In this document: in pieces, positions 48,619 through 57,276 of the stretch
Layout: every line of letters begins with the position of its first letter
How positions within the stretch are numbered: the first letter of the stretch is position 1
Program-made: the position numbers and the translations under genes
Assembly (NCBI RefSeq): GCF_018854495.1
Contig: NZ_JABBDR010000207.1
Location: 1 to 57,284, forward strand
DNA: 57,284 nucleotides
Reading direction: 5' to 3'
From: Acidithiobacillus ferruginosus
GTDB taxonomy: Bacteria > Pseudomonadota > Gammaproteobacteria > Acidithiobacillales > Acidithiobacillaceae
Notes under the pieces: generated by a model
Told to the model about the DNA's origin: nothing
Seen by the model: the letters and a program-made list of their open reading frames with translations, nothing else
The model's database searches: none

Positions 48619-48657
48619 ATATTCTTTTGACCTTCCTGCCGATTTCCTGAAGAATAT
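48619..48657. promoter_or_regulatory. Inverted repeat in the regulator/DoxX divergent promoter
   Basis: ATATTCTT (48619-48626) and AAGAATAT (48650-48657) are perfect 8-bp arms, centre-to-centre 31 bp, about three helical turns. It fills most of the 72-bp gap between two divergent genes and could be a shared operator. The binding protein is unknown. Confidence 0.45.
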
Positions 48658-48685
48658 CCGGGCTATTAATGACACAATCAGAGGT

Positions 48686-49639
48686 ATGATGAAAACACCA
48701 CAGTCATTGGAACTGCGTCGTAAACAGGCGTTCGGTGCCGTCCGTATTCTTTTCGGTCTGATCTGGCTGATCAATACCTGGTTGCAGCTCGATCCCGCCT
48801 ACAGTACGCACTTTCTCGGTACCTTCAGTGCCGATTGGGTAGCCGGGCAACCCGCCTGGATTGCCAGTTACGGTCACTGGATGGCGCAACTGGTCCAGCA
48901 GATGGGCGCGCAATATGTGGCGTATGCGACGATAGCGCTCGACGCCATCCTTGCGGCTTCCCTGATCACGGGAGTCGGCGTGCCGTTACTGGCCTGGGTG
49001 GGCGTGATCTACAATCTCTGGCTATGGAGCACCGTTGGGGGTTTTGGCGGTCCCTACACCCAGGGTGCGACCGACCCCGGCACCGCCATCATTTATGCGC
49101 TCTGCTTCCTATTGGTGGTCTGGACGCGAAGCTGGGAAGGTCTGAGCTTCAGCAAGGCACCGCATCGCCCCATTTACGCCCCCGCCATACATACCGCTCG
49201 TATTCTCTTCGGCATACTCTGGGCCTTCGATGCATACTGGAAATGGCAGCCCTATTTTCTTACCCATGCGGTTACCTACCTGCAGCAGGCCCTGCCGGGC
49301 GAGCCGGCATGGATCGCCGCCTATATCAGCTTCTTCATCACAGTCATCACCTGGGCGGGGCCAGTGCTCTTTGGCTATTTTGCCGCGATCATGGAAAGTA
49401 TCATCGCTTTTTACCTGATCATCGGCCGTGGCCTGCGCTGGGTGATCCCCGTGGGTATTGCCTACAGCATTGGCGTCTGGACCACGGCAGAAGGCTGGGG
49501 CGCACCGTTTCTGCCGGGCGCCACCGCCAATAAGGGCGACGTCCTGGGTACCACCAATATCTACGTCATCGCGTTTCTTTTCCTGGCGGCCTGGGTATAT
49601 TTCACTCCGGAACCCAGAAGTAATAAAGGTAAACGATAA
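48686..49639 (+). CDS. DoxX/DoxD-like membrane protein with internal duplication
   Basis: This protein of 317 residues is made of two similar halves. Each begins with a matching helix (VRILFGLIWLINTWLQLDP near residue 19 and ARILFGILWAFDAYWKWQP near residue 172), followed by PAWIA, a helical pair and a Trp/Gly-rich end (LWSTVGGFGGPYTQGATDPG and WTTAEGWGAPFLPGATANKG). DoxD is the small subunit of thiosulfate:quinone oxidoreductase, but no DoxA-like partner is seen here. Its neighbours are a metal regulator and a TonB receptor. Role unknown. Confidence 0.8.
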   Translation: MMKTPQSLELRRKQAFGAVRILFGLIWLINTWLQLDPAYSTHFLGTFSADWVAGQPAWIASYGHWMAQLVQQMGAQYVAYATIALDAILAASLITGVGVPLLAWVGVIYNLWLWSTVGGFGGPYTQGATDPGTAIIYALCFLLVVWTRSWEGLSFSKAPHRPIYAPAIHTARILFGILWAFDAYWKWQPYFLTHAVTYLQQALPGEPAWIAAYISFFITVITWAGPVLFGYFAAIMESIIAFYLIIGRGLRWVIPVGIAYSIGVWTTAEGWGAPFLPGATANKGDVLGTTNIYVIAFLFLAAWVYFTPEPRSNKGKR

Positions 49640-49708
49640 ACCCGCATCATCCCTCTCCGGCCCCATTCGTGTCGCGCGGCCCGCCCGTGCGGCGCACCAC
49701 TCCCACAA

Positions 49709-49764
49709 ATGTCATAAAAAAGTCATAAAATTGTCGTATTAGTGTCATGTTGCGTCGTTAACAT
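49709..49764 (+). promoter_or_regulatory. Four Pho-box-like repeats and -10 upstream of the TonB receptor
   Basis: GTCATAA, GTCATAA, GTCGTAT and GTCATGT start at 49711, 49722, 49733 and 49744, exactly 11 bp apart. This matches the layout and sequence of PhoB Pho boxes (CTGTCAT units with 11-bp period); four units would make two boxes. TAACAT at 49759-49764, about nine bases past the last unit, is a plausible -10, as at PhoB-activated promoters that lack a -35. A different OmpR-family regulator with 11-bp repeats is possible. Confidence 0.65.
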
Positions 49765-49865
49765 ACCCCCTCTTCGAGAAAATCAGAGCCCGTCCATATC
49801 GGGCCGCGGTGCCGTTCACCGGCTCGTAAGACATAACTACCGTCAAGAAAAGGGAGTATTTCGAT

Positions 49866-52229
49866 ATGCGTAGCAACATGAAGTTACGTCCGGTCGTCGT
49901 TGCGCTCATGGCATCTGGAGCGCTGCTGTCGAGCGTGCCGGTCATGGCCGATGGCATCACCGCCAGTACCCAAAGCGCCAAAAACAGCACGGTCGACGTG
50001 GGTCAGGTCAACGCCGCAGCGCAGGGGACTTCTTACCTGGGGAGCCGTGAGGCGCAATCCCTTAGTCAAAAAACCCGTTTTGATTCGGGCCAGTCTATAA
50101 AAGTGCTGGATAAGCCTGAGTTGGCGGCGGCCGGTCCGGTGGGCGGCAGCGCGCAGGCGTTGTCTTACGCGCCGGGCGTCAGTGTTTCCAGTTACGGATA
50201 TACCGGCTCCACCAAAACCTCCATCAGCGTGAACGGGATCAAACAGGGTTGGGGCGGTTTCTCCGGTGGCCAGATTGACAACGGCAGTCTTTCCGTCACC
50301 TTTGACGGCGTTCCCATGGTGAATCCGTCCAGTGGCCTCTGGGAGAGCCCGCAGGTGCCGCAGAACGGCATTCTGCAGGGCATCGGCATCACCTATGGTC
50401 CCGGTAATCCGGTGGATCGCTGGTATAACAACATCGGCGGCCAGATCGATTTTGTTCCCTTGCAGCCCACAAATAAAGCCGGTGCTTCGATTAAAATGAG
50501 CTACGGCAGCTACGATACCAAGAATATCGTCTTCAATGTGCGTACCGGGAGCATAGACGGCTGGTCCACCATCCTCGCGGGTGGCTCCGGTTCCGGCAAC
50601 AGCTACCGGCAAACCCCGGATGGCTTTGCCAACCCCAGTTATAACTACGCCTGGTTCCTGAAAACCCGCAAGACCTTCAGCAACGGTGACTTCTCACTGG
50701 GTGCCTACCTGGCGAAAGGTTCCGGCTACCGGCCGGTATCCATCCCCCTCAACCCCATCGCCGGTGTGACCATGGATGGTACGCCAAACTCGCCGCTGTA
50801 TAGCCAGGCGACGTCAGGGTATTATTCCTCACTGCCGGAAAATGTCTGGTTCAAGCGGGACGGCAATACCACCTGGCTGGTCTATAGCAAACTGAACCTT
50901 GCACTGGACAGCATGGTGGGTCTGCATAACACGCTCTGGTATCGCAACGGCCACCGTCTGCATTTCCACTACAACAACTACGGACTGTCCAATCCGGGTA
51001 ATCTGTATGAATACAATAACCCCCATACCGATGTGTACGGCGACAAATTGTGGTTTTCGGTGGCCTTGCCCTACAATGACGTGAACGTGGGTGGATTCTT
51101 TTTGAACAGCCGGTATAACTCGCGGAACGCCTTTTACAATACCAACCCGCCGTACTACGGCTCGGCGACCGTGCCCAACGCGCACTACCGCAGCGACTAT
51201 TTCGACCAGACGGACCTTGCCGCGTTCATCCAGGACCGGATCAGTCCGATGAAAAACCTGCATATCACGCCGGGCGTGCGTTTCATCAATTATCAGACGC
51301 GTTACACGCCTGCCGCGCAGTCGGATTTTGCCGCGGCTTATGCCTTGAATCCGCAGAATAACCAAGGTGCGCTCCCGACCGCCAGCAACAGCTTCACCAA
51401 GGTAGAGCCCTCGGTGGATTTCAACTGGCAGCCGATGAAATGGCTAGCGGTATTTGCCAGCTACGCGCAGGCATACAAGGAGCCGCAGGTGGGCGGGGGC
51501 GGTGGTCTGTATCAAAGTACCCCACCGATTTATAGTCTGGAAAAAAGCGCCGATTACAATGCTGGCATAAAGATTCATTTCAAGGATGCCGCTTACCTGC
51601 ATAATTTCTTTCTGCTGGCGAGCTTTTACCATCTGCACTATACCAACCAGTATATTCCGTTCTACGATGCCAATGGCAATTATCTGGGTGACGCGAATGG
51701 CGATTCCATCTATCAGGGTGTCAATATGGCACTGGAAGATGACCCGATTTACAACTTGCACGTCTTTGCCAATCTCAATTTCGAGAAGGCGACCTTCGCT
51801 CATTACGTAACTGGCGGTGTCAGTTATGACGGGCTGCCGGTATCCAATGTGCCAAGCAGTACCTTTAATATCGGTACGGCGTACAGCTACTATCTCTCGG
51901 GCGTGTTGCTGGAGCCGCGGATCTGGTATCAGTACACCGGCGCACAAAACATGTTCAATAACAATACGACTGCCCCGAGCCAGCAGAAAATGCCGGGCTA
52001 TGGGACGGTGAATCTGGGTTTTGACAGCACCATTCCCACGCGTGGGAGCATTCCTGGTCTGAAAGATGTCAAGCTGAGCGTCGATATCCTCAATATTGCA
52101 AATAATCGTTATAACGAGTTCCAGTACATCACGGCCGGCGGGCTGCTGGGTGGAAGCTCAGCCGGGCAGATGCTGGCGTTGCCCGGCGCGCCGCTGACGG
52201 TATATGGAAGTATTGCGGTAAACTTCTAG
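49866..52229 (+). CDS. TonB-dependent outer-membrane receptor
   Basis: This protein of 787 residues has a signal peptide (VVVALMASGALLSSVPVMA), a plug domain (about 70-190: SAQALSYAPGVSVSSYGYTG, SVTFDGVPMVNPSSGLWES) and a 22-strand-type barrel ending LTVYGSIAVNF with the terminal Phe. The barrel is rich in Tyr and Asn. GGGAG lies nine bases before ATG 49866. The ligand is not evident; the four Pho-box-like repeats upstream suggest control by phosphate supply. It is followed by a strong hairpin and then a PepSY gene. Confidence 0.92.
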   Translation: MRSNMKLRPVVVALMASGALLSSVPVMADGITASTQSAKNSTVDVGQVNAAAQGTSYLGSREAQSLSQKTRFDSGQSIKVLDKPELAAAGPVGGSAQALSYAPGVSVSSYGYTGSTKTSISVNGIKQGWGGFSGGQIDNGSLSVTFDGVPMVNPSSGLWESPQVPQNGILQGIGITYGPGNPVDRWYNNIGGQIDFVPLQPTNKAGASIKMSYGSYDTKNIVFNVRTGSIDGWSTILAGGSGSGNSYRQTPDGFANPSYNYAWFLKTRKTFSNGDFSLGAYLAKGSGYRPVSIPLNPIAGVTMDGTPNSPLYSQATSGYYSSLPENVWFKRDGNTTWLVYSKLNLALDSMVGLHNTLWYRNGHRLHFHYNNYGLSNPGNLYEYNNPHTDVYGDKLWFSVALPYNDVNVGGFFLNSRYNSRNAFYNTNPPYYGSATVPNAHYRSDYFDQTDLAAFIQDRISPMKNLHITPGVRFINYQTRYTPAAQSDFAAAYALNPQNNQGALPTASNSFTKVEPSVDFNWQPMKWLAVFASYAQAYKEPQVGGGGGLYQSTPPIYSLEKSADYNAGIKIHFKDAAYLHNFFLLASFYHLHYTNQYIPFYDANGNYLGDANGDSIYQGVNMALEDDPIYNLHVFANLNFEKATFAHYVTGGVSYDGLPVSNVPSSTFNIGTAYSYYLSGVLLEPRIWYQYTGAQNMFNNNTTAPSQQKMPGYGTVNLGFDSTIPTRGSIPGLKDVKLSVDILNIANNRYNEFQYITAGGLLGGSSAGQMLALPGAPLTVYGSIAVNF

Positions 52230-52250
52230 GTCTGCCGTTATTGGTGATTT

Positions 52251-52296
52251 CCGGCAGGAAGGTTCCAGCGTGTTCTGTCTGGGGCTTTCCTGCCGG
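52251..52296 (+). terminator. Likely terminator of the TonB receptor gene
   Basis: CCGGCAGGAA (52251-52260) and TTCCTGCCGG (52287-52296) form a perfect 10-bp stem with a 26-base loop, followed by TATTTTATT. It begins 21 bases after the receptor stop. The loop is long for an intrinsic terminator and the T-tract is broken, but the position fits. Confidence 0.6.
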
Positions 52297-52441
52297 TATT
52301 TTATTGGGTGGCGGTATGCATTGGCTATGTGCGGCAGCTTGCCGGGGCTAAGCCTGGCCTAATTCCGGGAGGGTAGAGTGAGCAACACGGTGGAAGCAGG
52401 AGCCTCCACCAGACCTCAATCTACGGGAAAGGAAGTGACAT

Positions 52442-52753
52442 ATGGGAATATCCAAAAAAGTGGTTGTCAGTGTGCTGGGTGTGATTTTGACCGCAGCATC
52501 CGTGAGTGCCTTTGCCTTCACCGGTGAAAAGCTGGCAGGACACGCCAAGGTTACCATCGAACAGGCTCGTTCCATCGCCCTGAAGGCATACCCCGGAAAA
52601 ATCACCGACGAAGAGCTGGAACAGGAAAAGGGGGGTAGCGGTTTACGCTATTCTTTTGATATCCATCATGGCAAAGTCACCCATGAGGTAGGCGTCGACG
52701 CCAAAACCGGGGCGGTACTGGAGAACTCCACCGAAGGTGCCCATCCGGACTGA
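52442..52753 (+). CDS. PepSY-domain exported protein
   Basis: This protein of 103 residues has a signal peptide (VVVSVLGVILTAASVSAFA) and one PepSY domain (VTIEQARSIALKAYPGKITD, then YSFDIHHGKVTHEVGVDAKT). PepSY proteins are periplasmic and often stand next to QseBC- or PmrAB-like sensors, as here. AAGGAAG lies six bases before the ATG. A hairpin (52773-52796) separates it from the regulator. It may modulate the sensor kinase, but this is inferred. Confidence 0.88.
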   Translation: MGISKKVVVSVLGVILTAASVSAFAFTGEKLAGHAKVTIEQARSIALKAYPGKITDEELEQEKGGSGLRYSFDIHHGKVTHEVGVDAKTGAVLENSTEGAHPD

Positions 52754-52772
52754 TCAGCGGTGTCGTAAAAAC

Positions 52773-52800
52773 CCCCGCTCTCTTTTCGGGGCGGGGCTTT
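52773..52800 (+). terminator. Terminator after the PepSY gene
   Basis: CCCCGC (52773-52778) pairs with GCGGGG (52791-52796) around a 12-base loop, and CTTTT follows. It lies 20 bases after the PepSY stop, and the regulator starts about 45 bases further on, so PepSY probably forms a separate unit. Confidence 0.6.
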
Positions 52801-52841
52801 TGGGGTGAGTAAAGCCACCAGGTATCTACTGGAACTATCTT

Positions 52842-53504
52842 ATGCGCATTCTCCTCGTTGAAGATGACCGAATGATCGGCGAAGCCATCACGGTGGCGCT
52901 GCGGGATGCGGCTTATGCCGTGGACTGGGTGCGGGACGGTGAAACCGCGTTGCGGGCCATCGGCAACCAGGAGCACCAGGCGATATTGCTGGATCTGGGG
53001 CTGCCCAAACGGGATGGACGCCAAGTGCTGAGAGATCTGCGCGCCATGGGCAACACCCTGCCCGTTATCATCATTACCGCCCGCGATGCGCTGGCGGACC
53101 GGGTCGATGGCCTGGACCTCGGCGCCGACGACTATCTGGTCAAACCCTTTGAGATGGACGAACTGCTGGCCCGCTTGCGCGCCATCATCCGCCGTCAGGG
53201 CGGACAGGCCACCCCGATACTCAGCAATGGATTGCTGCAACTCAACCTGAGTACCCGTGAAGTGCAGTATGGTGATGTACAGGTTCTGCTGACTGCGCGG
53301 GAATTCGCCTTGCTGCAGGCTTTGCTGCTGCGTCCAGGTGCCATTCTTAGTCGTGCCCAGCTCGAAGAGCGCTTATACGGCTGGAACGAAGCCGTGGAAA
53401 GCAACACCATTGATTTCCTGATCCACGGTATTCGCAAAAAACTCGGCGCGGAGGCCATCAAAAACGTCCGTGGCGCCGGGTGGATGGTCGTCCGCCAGCC
53501 ATGA
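52842..53504 (+). CDS. QseB/PmrA-like response regulator
   Basis: This OmpR-family protein has 220 residues. Phospho-acceptor Asp is in QAILLDLGLPKRDGRQVL near residue 51, Lys in DDYLVKPFEMDELLARL, and the winged helix ends in AQLEERLYGWNEAVESNTID, a QseB/PmrA hallmark. Its stop overlaps the kinase start (ATGA). The 11-bp-period repeats at 49711-49750 are the type of site such regulators use, so it is a second candidate for controlling the TonB receptor. Confidence 0.93.
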   Translation: MRILLVEDDRMIGEAITVALRDAAYAVDWVRDGETALRAIGNQEHQAILLDLGLPKRDGRQVLRDLRAMGNTLPVIIITARDALADRVDGLDLGADDYLVKPFEMDELLARLRAIIRRQGGQATPILSNGLLQLNLSTREVQYGDVQVLLTAREFALLQALLLRPGAILSRAQLEERLYGWNEAVESNTIDFLIHGIRKKLGAEAIKNVRGAGWMVVRQP

Positions 53505-54814
53505 CGCGTTCCCTGCATGGCCGTTTGTCCATTGGATTGAGCATGGCTATTGTGTGTATGGGTTTGCTGGCCGGCTTGGCATCATTCTGGCTCGCCTTTG
53601 ATGAGGCACAGGAATACCAGGATGCGTCCTTGCGGCAAATTGCCGTCCTGATTCCTCCGGATTATTGGCCAAGGGTGGGCAAGCCCCTGGCGATCCCTCT
53701 GGATGTGGACCCCGATGCGCGCATCGTGGTGCAGGCTTTAACGACGTCCCAGCCGCTGACCGCACCTTTGCTCAGGCTCCCGACCCACCTCAGCAGCGGC
53801 TTCCACACGGTGAACGTGGATGGCCAGAACTGGCGCGTCTTTGTTCGTCGGGTAGCTCCGGGTAAAAAACTCGCCGTTGCCCAGTCTACCGATGTGCGTA
53901 GTGACGCCGCTTTCGCCAGTGCTTTGCGAACCCTCTTGCCCCTTTTGCTGCTGGTGCCCTTGCTGATCGTATTCGCCCGTTATCTGGTCCGGCGCAGTCT
54001 CGCACCCGTGCATGTCCTGGCCCAGGCGGCGGATGCACAGAACGCTGAATATCCCGAGCCTTTACCGGCAAGCGGAGTGCCGGAGGAAATCGCGCCTTTC
54101 CTGCGCGCCATCAACCGCCTGCTGGAACGGGTCAGGCTGCTGATGGGCCAACAACGCCGTTTTGTCGCTGACGCCGCCCACGAACTGCGGACACCCCTGA
54201 CAGCTCTCTCACTCCAGGCGCAGAATCTGGAACGGGCGGAATCCCTCGCTGAATGCAAACAGCGCCTGCTGCCTCTCAAAAGCGGTTTGGAGCGATCCCG
54301 TCATCTGCTCGATCAGTTGCTGAGTCTGGCCCGCCAGCAGGCGGCAGTGACAGCGCATCAGCCGGTGGACCTTGCCGCGATCGCCCGTCTGGTCGTGGAA
54401 GATCTCTATCCGCTGGCAGAGCAGAAGAACCTCGATTTTGGCCTGGAGTTGCAGGGCGAGGTATGGGTAGAGGGGGCGGAAGCGGCGCTGCACAGCCTGA
54501 TACGCAACGCCGTCGACAATGCCCTGCGCTATAGCCCGGAAAACGGCGAGGTGACCATCCGAATCCGTAGCGATGGCGACGAGGGTATCGTGGAAGTCAT
54601 CGACAGTGGTCCGGGCATTCCTCCGGAGGAATCGCATAGGGTATTTGATGCGTTTTACCGCCTGCCGGACAGCGCGGAAGGCGGTAGCGGTCTGGGTCTG
54701 ACCATTGCCCGTCATATTGCCGATCAACTCGGCGGACGAATAACGCTCGGCGCGCGAAGCGACCGGCAAGGACTGGTTTTTCTGTATCGACAGCGCCTTG
54801 CCCCGCCTCCTTGA
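53501..54814 (+). CDS. QseC/PmrB-like sensor histidine kinase
   Basis: This membrane kinase of 437 residues has helix 1 (IGLSMAIVCMGLLAGLASFW), a periplasmic domain of about 120 residues, helix 2 (LRTLLPLLLLVPLLIVFARY), HAMP, the H-box FVADAAHELRTPLTALSLQ with His227, IRNAVDNALRYSPENG, DSGPGIPPEE and GSGLGLTIA. ATG 53501 overlaps the regulator stop; the frame extension to 53480 lies inside it. The signal is unknown. The channel gene follows after 45 bases with no terminator, suggesting one operon with the efflux genes. Confidence 0.93.
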   Translation: MTRSLHGRLSIGLSMAIVCMGLLAGLASFWLAFDEAQEYQDASLRQIAVLIPPDYWPRVGKPLAIPLDVDPDARIVVQALTTSQPLTAPLLRLPTHLSSGFHTVNVDGQNWRVFVRRVAPGKKLAVAQSTDVRSDAAFASALRTLLPLLLLVPLLIVFARYLVRRSLAPVHVLAQAADAQNAEYPEPLPASGVPEEIAPFLRAINRLLERVRLLMGQQRRFVADAAHELRTPLTALSLQAQNLERAESLAECKQRLLPLKSGLERSRHLLDQLLSLARQQAAVTAHQPVDLAAIARLVVEDLYPLAEQKNLDFGLELQGEVWVEGAEAALHSLIRNAVDNALRYSPENGEVTIRIRSDGDEGIVEVIDSGPGIPPEESHRVFDAFYRLPDSAEGGSGLGLTIARHIADQLGGRITLGARSDRQGLVFLYRQRLAPPP

Positions 54815-54859
54815 GCCTTAAATCACTCTATACCATACCCCTCACGGAGCGAAGGGATC

Positions 54860-56242
54860 ATGTATTCGATTTTTGCGAGATCAGGCTGGTGGCGCCTTGC
54901 TGCGTATCATGGGCGCATTGCCTTTCTGCCGTTGCTGCTGACGGGCTGCGCCGTCTATCACCCACAGCCCTTGCGCGATCATCTGCCGGCTATGGCGAAG
55001 GTGGAGCGGCAAATGGCCGTCGCCCTGCGCCACGATCATCCCGCCAGCGCGCAGCCGGTAAATCTGCACGCGCCCCTGTCCGGCGAAGATCTCGGCGAAA
55101 TTGCGGTGCTGCTCAATCCGAGCCTGCGGGCGATGCGGGCACAAATCGGCGTCGCCCGGGCGCAGGTCTTTGCCGCCGGCCTTTTACCAGATCCGCAGCT
55201 AGCCCTGAGCGCCGACCTGCCCAGTAATGTGGCTGCTGGCTACACTAACGCCTACAGCATGGGGCTGAGCTGGAGTCTCGCCAGCCTGTTCACTCGCGCT
55301 GCGAATCTGCATATTGCCCGGGCGCAAGAACAATCGGTGCAGTATCAGGTGGCCTGGCAGGAGTGGATGGTGGCCAACCAGACACGGATTCTGGCCCGGC
55401 AACTGTATTATCTGCAGAAGCAGGAGGCCGTATCGCAAACGGCGGCGACCACTACGGATCAGCTCTACCGGATCTCGGTTCAGAATCTCCGGCTGGGAGA
55501 TGCCACCATCACTACGACTTCGTTGCGGCAAATCGCCTGGCTGGACAGCCAGGACCGCTTGCTGGCGCTGCGTCGGCAGGTGACTGCCGTGCGGCAGGAT
55601 ATCCATAAAGTGATGGGGTTGCCGCCGAATATGCCGCTTTCCCTGCGGGCGCCGCGAATACTGCGGGATATCCCCGATGCTGCCCGTCTGGTTACCCTTG
55701 CGGATGCCCATCGGCTCGATTTGCTGGCGCTGCGTGCGGGCTACCGGGCTCAGGAAGCGCGGGTACGGCGTGCCATTCTCGGTCAGTATCCGGGTTTCAG
55801 CATCGGTATCACCAGGGCCGCCGATACCTCGAATATTCAGACCATCGGCCCCGGCGTTCATCTCGATATTCCGCTCTGGAACCGCAATCGCGGGGTTATC
55901 GCCGAGTCCGAGGCCACCCGTGCGCAATTACATGCGGCCTACACCGCCCGCCTCTTTCAGACCCGCGCCGATATCACCGCTCTGGTAGCCGATCTGCGCC
56001 GGTTGCGTCAGGAAATTGCTCCGCTGGAGCAGCAGGTGCCGCAATTGCAAAGTGCTGAGCAGCGACTGCGGGGTGCGGCGGCGGAGCACAATGTGACCCT
56101 GATCGATTATGAGGCGGTGCGCAGTCAGTCTCTCGCCAAGAGCCTGCAACTGCTGGCCCTCAAGCAGGCTTATGCCGAACAGCAGGCCGCCCTGGAAATG
56201 GCGGTGGGTCTGCCCTGGCAACAATGGAGAAAACAGCGGTGA
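54860..56242 (+). CDS. TolC-family outer-membrane lipoprotein
   Basis: This protein of 460 residues has a lipobox (LLLTGCAVY), so it should be processed by signal peptidase II and lipidated at Cys. The TolC-type repeats are SLRAMRAQIGVARAQVFAAG and PGVHLDIPLWNRNRGVIAES, with a C-terminal helix EVAVGLP-like EMAVGLPWQQW. It would form the exit duct of the efflux system with the adaptor that follows. It overlaps that gene at the stop/start (TGATG). Confidence 0.88.
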   Translation: MYSIFARSGWWRLAAYHGRIAFLPLLLTGCAVYHPQPLRDHLPAMAKVERQMAVALRHDHPASAQPVNLHAPLSGEDLGEIAVLLNPSLRAMRAQIGVARAQVFAAGLLPDPQLALSADLPSNVAAGYTNAYSMGLSWSLASLFTRAANLHIARAQEQSVQYQVAWQEWMVANQTRILARQLYYLQKQEAVSQTAATTTDQLYRISVQNLRLGDATITTTSLRQIAWLDSQDRLLALRRQVTAVRQDIHKVMGLPPNMPLSLRAPRILRDIPDAARLVTLADAHRLDLLALRAGYRAQEARVRRAILGQYPGFSIGITRAADTSNIQTIGPGVHLDIPLWNRNRGVIAESEATRAQLHAAYTARLFQTRADITALVADLRRLRQEIAPLEQQVPQLQSAEQRLRGAAAEHNVTLIDYEAVRSQSLAKSLQLLALKQAYAEQQAALEMAVGLPWQQWRKQR

Positions 56243-57276
56243 TGCGACGGATATCGGGATGGTTGTGGGCTATTTTAGGGCTGGGGCTCAGTGTGCCGGC
56301 ACTGCCGGCGACGGCGGAGGTGTCGGCCCTCGTCCAGTTGACTCCCGCGCGAGTGATGCCGCTGGCAGAGCATTTATGGGCTTACGGCACGGTAGAATTC
56401 GCGCCGGAGGGGGGGCGAACCTTGTCGCTGGAAGCCGAGAGTCTGGTCAGCCAGGTGCTGGTGGCCAATGGTCAGCGGGTTCATCAGGGGGAAGCGCTGT
56501 TGCGGGTGGCGCCTTCCATCAATGACCAGTTGCAGTTGCAGCAGGCACAGATCGGCGTGCGCTTTGCCCTTACCGATCAGCAGCGTCTGGAATCCCTGCG
56601 TGCCAGACAACTGGCGACCAACGCTCAGGTGCAGGTTGCCCGACAGACCCTTGCCAAGGCGGAGGCTACGCTCAGTGATTTGCGGGCGCGCTTGAAAATG
56701 TTGCAAGCCGGTGTGGTGCGTTCGCCCATCGATGGCGTCGTCGAGACGGTATCTGTCCATCAGGGCGATCTGGTTGCCGCCGGACAACCCTTGCTGCGCC
56801 TCAGCACGGGCAGTGCATTACGCATTCTGCTGGGTGTCGAACCGGAAGATCTGCCCCGCGTCAAAGTGGGTGACGCCGTGCGGCTCCGTCCCGTGTACGG
56901 GGATCAGTTCCCGTTATCCGGTAAGATTCAGCAGATTTATTGGCAAATCGATCCCAAAACGCGCCTCGCCCAGGTCGTAGTCCCTATGGCCGCGACCGCC
57001 AGTTTATTGCCGGGCGCCATGGTGCGCGCACAAATCATCCTGGGACATCAGAAATCGTTGGCTATTCCCGATAGCGCCGTTTTACAGCAAGGTGGCCGTT
57101 CCTATTGTTTTGTGGATGTGCATGGAAAAGCGCAGCAGCGCTGGATTGAGACGGGCTGGCGCGAAGCGGGCTGGATTGCGGTCAGTAAGGGGTTGCAGGC
57201 CGGAGAGATGGTGGTCAGCCTCGGCAATTATGAGTTGCGGGACGGCATGGCTCTGCGTGTGGCGGGGAAATCCTGA
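56242..57276 (+). CDS. Efflux RND periplasmic adaptor subunit (second system)
   Basis: This membrane-fusion protein has 344 residues from ATG 56242 (or 350 from 56224). Signal peptide WLWAILGLGLSVPALPATA, lipoyl halves (LEAESLVSQVLVANGQRVHQ and GVVRSPIDGVVETVSVHQGD), a hairpin (about 95-145) and a barrel segment are visible. ATG 56242 overlaps the upstream TGA and has GGAGAA about 13 bases away; 56224 lacks a clear site. The stop overlaps an ATG that starts the next gene. Confidence 0.9.
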   Translation: MRRISGWLWAILGLGLSVPALPATAEVSALVQLTPARVMPLAEHLWAYGTVEFAPEGGRTLSLEAESLVSQVLVANGQRVHQGEALLRVAPSINDQLQLQQAQIGVRFALTDQQRLESLRARQLATNAQVQVARQTLAKAEATLSDLRARLKMLQAGVVRSPIDGVVETVSVHQGDLVAAGQPLLRLSTGSALRILLGVEPEDLPRVKVGDAVRLRPVYGDQFPLSGKIQQIYWQIDPKTRLAQVVVPMAATASLLPGAMVRAQIILGHQKSLAIPDSAVLQQGGRSYCFVDVHGKAQQRWIETGWREAGWIAVSKGLQAGEMVVSLGNYELRDGMALRVAGKS

